DNA of 64,000 nucleotides, from contig RGPS01000007.1 of assembly GCA_010084195.1 (NCBI GenBank), forward strand, positions 1 to 64,000. The letters are read 5' to 3'. This document shows, one piece after another, positions 59,746 to 64,000 of this stretch. Origin of the DNA: Terriglobia bacterium (GTDB lineage: Bacteria; Acidobacteriota; Terriglobia; Bryobacterales; Bryobacteraceae). Below the pieces are notes generated by a model. It made no database searches, was not told the origin of the DNA, and saw only the letters and a list, made by a program, of their open reading frames with translations. The position numbers and the translations under genes were made by a program. The number at the start of each line of letters is the position of its first letter. Position 1 is the first letter of the stretch.

Positions 59746-60747
59746 ATGCAACTCCGATTTGGCACTTTCCGTTTACGATTCTTCACTGGCATGACGGCGC
59801 TGGCCGCCTTAGGGCTGGCGGGCTGTAATCGCGGCCCCACAGAAAAGCGTATTGCTTTCATTCCAAAGGGCCAGGCCCACGTCTTCTGGCAATCCGTCCA
59901 CGCGGGCGCGATCAAGGCAGCAAGGGAAAATCCGGGCTACGCCGTGGTGTGGAATGGGCCTGCTTCTGAGACCGATTACACGGGCCAGATCAAGATTGTG
60001 GATGCTGCGTTCAACCAGAAGGTGGATGCAATCTGCCTGGCGCCGATTGACAAGAAGATCCTGGTCTCGCTGGTGGAGCATGCCGCTGCGGTAGGCACGC
60101 CGATGATTATTTTCGATTCTCCGGTGGATACCGATACGTTTACGTCGCAGGTGGCGACGGATAATTTCGAGGGCGGGCGCATGGGAGCGCGTCGTTTGGC
60201 CGAGGTCCTGGGCAAGAAGGGCAAGATTGTGGAAGTGGCGGTGCAGCCTGGCAGCGCCTCCACCATGTTGCGCGAGGACGGCTTTGAGAAAGAGCTGAAG
60301 GAATCTGCCCCGGACATCAAGTTAGTAGACAAGCAGTTTGGTATGGCCGATTTCGCAAAGTCGCTGAAGGTTTCTGAGAACATGCTGACGGCAGTTCCGG
60401 ATCTGGATGGCATGTTCGCCAGCAATGAATCGAGCACAGTGGGTGCGGTTCGCGCGCTGCAGAGCAAGAACCGCAAGGGCATCAAGCTGGTTGGGTTCGA
60501 TTCGAGCCCGCAACTGCTGGAAGCTCTGAAGAATGGCGAGATTGATGCGCTGATTGTGCAGGATCCCTTCGAAATGGGATATCGTTCTATGCTGGCGGCG
60601 ATTTCGAAGCTGAAGGGCGGAAGCCCGGAGCACATCCAGAACATTCCACCGACCCTGGTGACGAAAGAAAATATGGATTCGCCGGAGATCCAGAAGAAGA
60701 TTAACCCGGATCTGAAAACCTACCTTGAAGCGGAAAAGAAGAAGTAG
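59746..60747 (+). CDS. Sugar-type periplasmic substrate-binding lipoprotein
   Basis: Lipobox LGLAGC; IAFIPKGQAHVFWQSVHAGAIKAARENPG; SPVDTDTFTSQVATDNFEGGRMGARRLAEVLG. Confidence 0.9.
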   Translation: MQLRFGTFRLRFFTGMTALAALGLAGCNRGPTEKRIAFIPKGQAHVFWQSVHAGAIKAARENPGYAVVWNGPASETDYTGQIKIVDAAFNQKVDAICLAPIDKKILVSLVEHAAAVGTPMIIFDSPVDTDTFTSQVATDNFEGGRMGARRLAEVLGKKGKIVEVAVQPGSASTMLREDGFEKELKESAPDIKLVDKQFGMADFAKSLKVSENMLTAVPDLDGMFASNESSTVGAVRALQSKNRKGIKLVGFDSSPQLLEALKNGEIDALIVQDPFEMGYRSMLAAISKLKGGSPEHIQNIPPTLVTKENMDSPEIQKKINPDLKTYLEAEKKK

Positions 60748-60767
60748 TTGGTGACCAGGAGCGAGCA

Positions 60768-61766
60768 ATGAGCCACACAAGACGTGATTTCGGGATGATG
60801 GCGGCTGGTGCCGCGAGTGCGCTGGCCCTGCCTGGAGTACTGGCAGCGGCGAAGCCGGAGTCGATTTTCGGGGGCGTGCAGGTCGGCATCAATGCCCCGT
60901 ACAGCTTCCACGGCATGGCTGCGGGAGCGGATGACGTGCTGGGGTATCTGGTGCAGACGGGAATCGGGGCGGCGGAACTGAGATCGCAGCCGATTGAGGC
61001 TTCGCTGGGAGCCCCGGCGCTGGCATCAAGAGGCGTTGGTGAGGCTGTGGGAGGAGCCCCGGGCCGCGGTGCACCACCGGTACCGCTCACTAAAGAACAG
61101 GAAGCGGAACAGAGGGCAGCGATTGCGGCGCTGAAAAAGTGGCGCTTGTCGCGGTCGATGAGCGAATTTAAGGCATTCCGTAAGAAGTACGAAGACGCCG
61201 GAGTAAAGATTCAGATCGTCAAGTTCGACAAGATCGACACGGCCAGCGACGAAGTTCTGGACTACTGCTTCCAGATGGCGAAGACACTGGGTGCAAACGC
61301 GATTAGTTGCGAGATTCCGGTGAGCAAAACGAAGCGCATCGGGGCATTTGCGGCAAAACATGAAGTGATGGTGGGGTACCACGGGCATGGCAACCTGACC
61401 GACCCCGAAGCCTTTGGGAGGCTCGGTGCCTGGGAGCAAGCGTTCTGGTATTCGAAATTTAACGGCGCCAACGTGGATATTGGGCACTTTTTTGCCTCGA
61501 ACGGCTTCTCGCCTGCCGAGTGGATCAAGGAAAATCACACCCGCATTACCCACGTCCACCTGAAGGACCGGAAGGCGAATATGGGTGCCGGGATGCCGTG
61601 GGGGCAGGGTGATACTCCGCTTAAGGAAATCCTGCAGTTGATGAAGAAAGAGAAGTACAAGTTCCAGGCCACCATCGAGCTGGAATATCCGGTTCCGGCG
61701 GGATCTTCTGTGCTGGCGGAGATCAGCAAATGTGTGGCGTTCTGCAAGAGTGTTTTGGAAGGGTAG
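60768..61766 (+). CDS. Sugar phosphate isomerase/epimerase with Tat-like leader
   Basis: SHTRRDFGMMAAGAASALALPG; GYHGHGNLTDPEAFGRL; NGANVDIGHFFASNG; RITHVHLKDRK. Confidence 0.9.
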   Translation: MSHTRRDFGMMAAGAASALALPGVLAAAKPESIFGGVQVGINAPYSFHGMAAGADDVLGYLVQTGIGAAELRSQPIEASLGAPALASRGVGEAVGGAPGRGAPPVPLTKEQEAEQRAAIAALKKWRLSRSMSEFKAFRKKYEDAGVKIQIVKFDKIDTASDEVLDYCFQMAKTLGANAISCEIPVSKTKRIGAFAAKHEVMVGYHGHGNLTDPEAFGRLGAWEQAFWYSKFNGANVDIGHFFASNGFSPAEWIKENHTRITHVHLKDRKANMGAGMPWGQGDTPLKEILQLMKKEKYKFQATIELEYPVPAGSSVLAEISKCVAFCKSVLEG

Positions 61767-61773
61767 GCTTGGC

Positions 61774-62649
61774 ATGACGAAACGTGAATTTTTGGCAGGT
61801 GCGGTCGGATCAGGTTTGTTGATGGCCGGGGCCAGCTCGGCCCTGGCTCAGGCAGGGGGAGTGCGGGTTCGGAAGGCGAAGACCACGAAGCTCTTCAAGA
61901 GCCCGTCCGGTTTCCCGAATGCGCTGGCGCTGTCGCCGGAAGGCCTGTGGATCGGCGAGCAGAAGCTTTCTGCGGCTCTGGCGGCGCAGTATCACATGCC
62001 GGAGCCGAAGTCGCTGGATGAGGAAGCGTGGCTGGTGGATTGGAATGGCAAGGTTCTGAAAACCGTCCGAACCCCTTCGCGCAACACCAGCGGCATGGCA
62101 TTTGGGAACAACCGGATCTGGATGGTAGCGAATGCGCCTCCCCAGGGTGTTTTTGAGGTCGATATGAATTCGAAGCTCATCAGCCATCGGCAGATCCCGC
62201 TGGGCCCGGCAAATGATGGTGGCGGGTGCCATGGTGCGATGTGGCAGGACGGCAAGTTGTGGATCGCGGCTTTGCGGCTGCGGGCCCTGCTTCGCGTTGA
62301 CCCGGTCACCTGGACGCCGGAGTTTATGATCCCGTTCTACCAGAGTGCGGAACGGAACCGTTACCACGCCATGGCCTGGGATGCCTCGGTTCCCGGGCAG
62401 CCCGCCATCTGGCAGGCTGTGGGCAATGACAGTAAGAGTTTCGCGGAAGGCAAGCCGGGACTGGTGAAGTATGACGCGGTTACCGGGAAAGTTCTGGAAC
62501 TGGTGGACTTCCTGCCGGGTTCAGCTGACCCGCATGGTCTCGTGATGCACAACGGGACGCTGATCAGCTGCGACGCCGGGATTCATCCGAACTGGCCGAA
62601 TAACGACAGTCCGATGAGCGGCTGGATTTTCCGCATCGATTTCGTTTAG
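61774..62649 (+). CDS. Secreted beta-propeller-like protein (SMP-30/TolB-like)
   Basis: MTKREFLAGAVGSGLLMAGASSALAQ; repeated strands FPNALALSPEGLWIGEQ, GMAFGNNRIWMVANAPPQGVFEVD, GAMWQDGKLWIAALRLRALLRVDP. Confidence 0.7.
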   Translation: MTKREFLAGAVGSGLLMAGASSALAQAGGVRVRKAKTTKLFKSPSGFPNALALSPEGLWIGEQKLSAALAAQYHMPEPKSLDEEAWLVDWNGKVLKTVRTPSRNTSGMAFGNNRIWMVANAPPQGVFEVDMNSKLISHRQIPLGPANDGGGCHGAMWQDGKLWIAALRLRALLRVDPVTWTPEFMIPFYQSAERNRYHAMAWDASVPGQPAIWQAVGNDSKSFAEGKPGLVKYDAVTGKVLELVDFLPGSADPHGLVMHNGTLISCDAGIHPNWPNNDSPMSGWIFRIDFV

Positions 62650-62777
62650 CCATTCCCGGAAGAACAGGCGGTTCGCGTTGCTGCCCACGCGCCATCGATT
62701 CGTGATAATCTCAATCCGAATCCACTCGTAACGCAAACGCCGTTTCGTAATACGCCAACGCTCAGGAGTCCCTCGCC

Positions 62778-64000
62778 TTGAAGAAGATCCTCATCCCCGC
62801 CCTCGTCGCCATCGGCCTCATCGCCGCCACTCACGATTTCGTCCCTGCCACCGTCTTCAAAGGCTCCTCCTTAACCGGGCTCACACCCCTGGGAGCCGCT
62901 ACCTGGACCGCCAGTAACGGCGAAATCACCGGCACGCCGAAAGCCCCCGAAGGCGGCTGGCTCCTCTTCGACAAAGGCTACCAGGACACCCAGTTCTACA
63001 CCGAATTCAAGTGCGCAGCCTCGTGCAATGCCGGCCTTCTCTTCCGCGCCACCAAAACCCCCGAGGGGGGGCTGAAAGGCGTCTACATCTCCGTCGCCGA
63101 TAACGACCTCAACTCGTACGAAATCACGCTTTCGCGCGAAGGCAAGGAACTCAGCCGAACTCGCCTCGACCGCGCCACCGCCCAATTTGCGCGGCAGGCC
63201 GCCGGACCCTGGGCAAACGGGTCCGCGAGAGTCCCCGGCTTCGCCACCCCCGCGCCAACATTAGCTGAGGAAAGGGCCGAAGCTGCCAAAGCGGCAGCCA
63301 CACCGCCGGCCGCCGCTGGCAGAGGCCCTGGTCGTGGTGCCCAGCCCGCCCTCCAGCCCACCCTCAATGACTGGAACTCCATCCAGATCATCGTCGACGC
63401 CGACATGGTCTGGACGACGCTGAACAACCGCCGCGGCCTCGCCAACACGGCTACCAACGACCACATGATGGGCTTCGGTCCCATCGCCCTCCACGTCGCC
63501 GGCAGCACCGAAGTCCGCTTCAAAGAAATCTCTGTGAAAGACCTCAACGTCAAATCCGAACCTGCAGAGAAGCTCTCGAAAAACTTCCGCCTCCAGCAGC
63601 TCAATGACTTCTTCTATTCCTGGGGAGCCACCACCGGCGACATCAATCACGACGGCACCCTGGACGTTATCTCCGGCCCCTACTACTACCTGGGCCCCGA
63701 CTACACCGATCGCCGCGAATTCACCGCCGCTCGCTCCTACAGCCCGGCCAACAACTTCCCGGAAGGCATGGTTTACCACGCTGCCGACTACACCGGGGAC
63801 GGCTGGACGGACATCCTCGTCGTTAACTCCCGCCCGGTCTACCTTTTCGTGAACCCCAAAGGCGAACCCCGCCGCTGGGACCGTTACAACGTTGTCCCCT
63901 CCGCCACCTCAGAAATCAATGTATTTAAGGACATCGACGGTGACGGCAAACCGGAAGTCCTCTTCGCCGGCCCCAACGCTGTGATGGCCTACGCCAAGCC
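62778..64000 (+). CDS. DUF1080 (3-keto-disaccharide hydrolase-like) + FG-GAP protein, C-terminus beyond window
   Basis: TTG start; LKKILIPALVAIGLIAATHDFVPATVFKGSSL..GGWLLFDKGYQDTQFYTEFKCAASCNAGLLFRATK..DWNSIQIIVDADMVWTTLNN..GDINHDGTLDVISGPYYYLGPDY..DYTGDGWTDILVVN. Open to the window end; not in the supplied ORF track. Confidence 0.85.
   Translation, partial: MKKILIPALVAIGLIAATHDFVPATVFKGSSLTGLTPLGAATWTASNGEITGTPKAPEGGWLLFDKGYQDTQFYTEFKCAASCNAGLLFRATKTPEGGLKGVYISVADNDLNSYEITLSREGKELSRTRLDRATAQFARQAAGPWANGSARVPGFATPAPTLAEERAEAAKAAATPPAAAGRGPGRGAQPALQPTLNDWNSIQIIVDADMVWTTLNNRRGLANTATNDHMMGFGPIALHVAGSTEVRFKEISVKDLNVKSEPAEKLSKNFRLQQLNDFFYSWGATTGDINHDGTLDVISGPYYYLGPDYTDRREFTAARSYSPANNFPEGMVYHAADYTGDGWTDILVVNSRPVYLFVNPKGEPRRWDRYNVVPSATSEINVFKDIDGDGKPEVLFAGPNAVMAYAK

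Noticed and set aside
62871-63779. Minus-strand ORFs 62871..63185, 63083..63604, 63261..63779
   Set aside because: They shadow the open + strand DUF1080-FG-GAP reading frame, which has real domain similarity.

Overview
The window looks like a chromosomal segment of an Acidobacteriota genome (Solibacter/Bryobacterales-like). This is inferred from TIGR03437- and TIGR03435-type proteins, giant Oar-like TonB receptors, PSD1/DUF1501 pairs and many CRTAC1/ASPIC-UnbV proteins. Main blocks: a partial tRNA and tRNA-Leu; an ECF sigma / anti-sigma-HEAT / DUF4097-like / PDZ operon; a TonB receptor and a PhoD-like phosphatase; a DUF1501 + PSD1 pair; a small accessory interval with an AAA_14-type ATPase relic, a PI-PLC and a decayed hicBA; then the standout locus at about 20.7-44.0 kb. 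That locus has a minus-strand run of 12 tightly coupled genes (mostly 4-nt overlaps): four CRTAC1/FG-GAP proteins and a TPR protein, then ACP, a KS-alpha, a degenerate KS-beta, a class I HMG-CoA-reductase homologue, FabG, a CrtI-like FAD oxidoreductase and a further TPR-CRTAC1 protein. Divergent from it are a pentaheme membrane cytochrome with TPRs and a sixth CRTAC1 protein. I consider this the best candidate for an undescribed system. The right part contains a TonB siderophore-type receptor interrupted by one in-frame stop with a perfect palindrome upstream, a YeeE/YedE pair, panB-panC-coaX, an apparently ORF-less group II intron relic, a REP-like palindrome pair, and a sugar/ROK/TIM-barrel cluster. 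A DUF1080-FG-GAP gene runs off the end and is missing from the supplied ORF track. All family calls come from reading sequence motifs; no database search was run.
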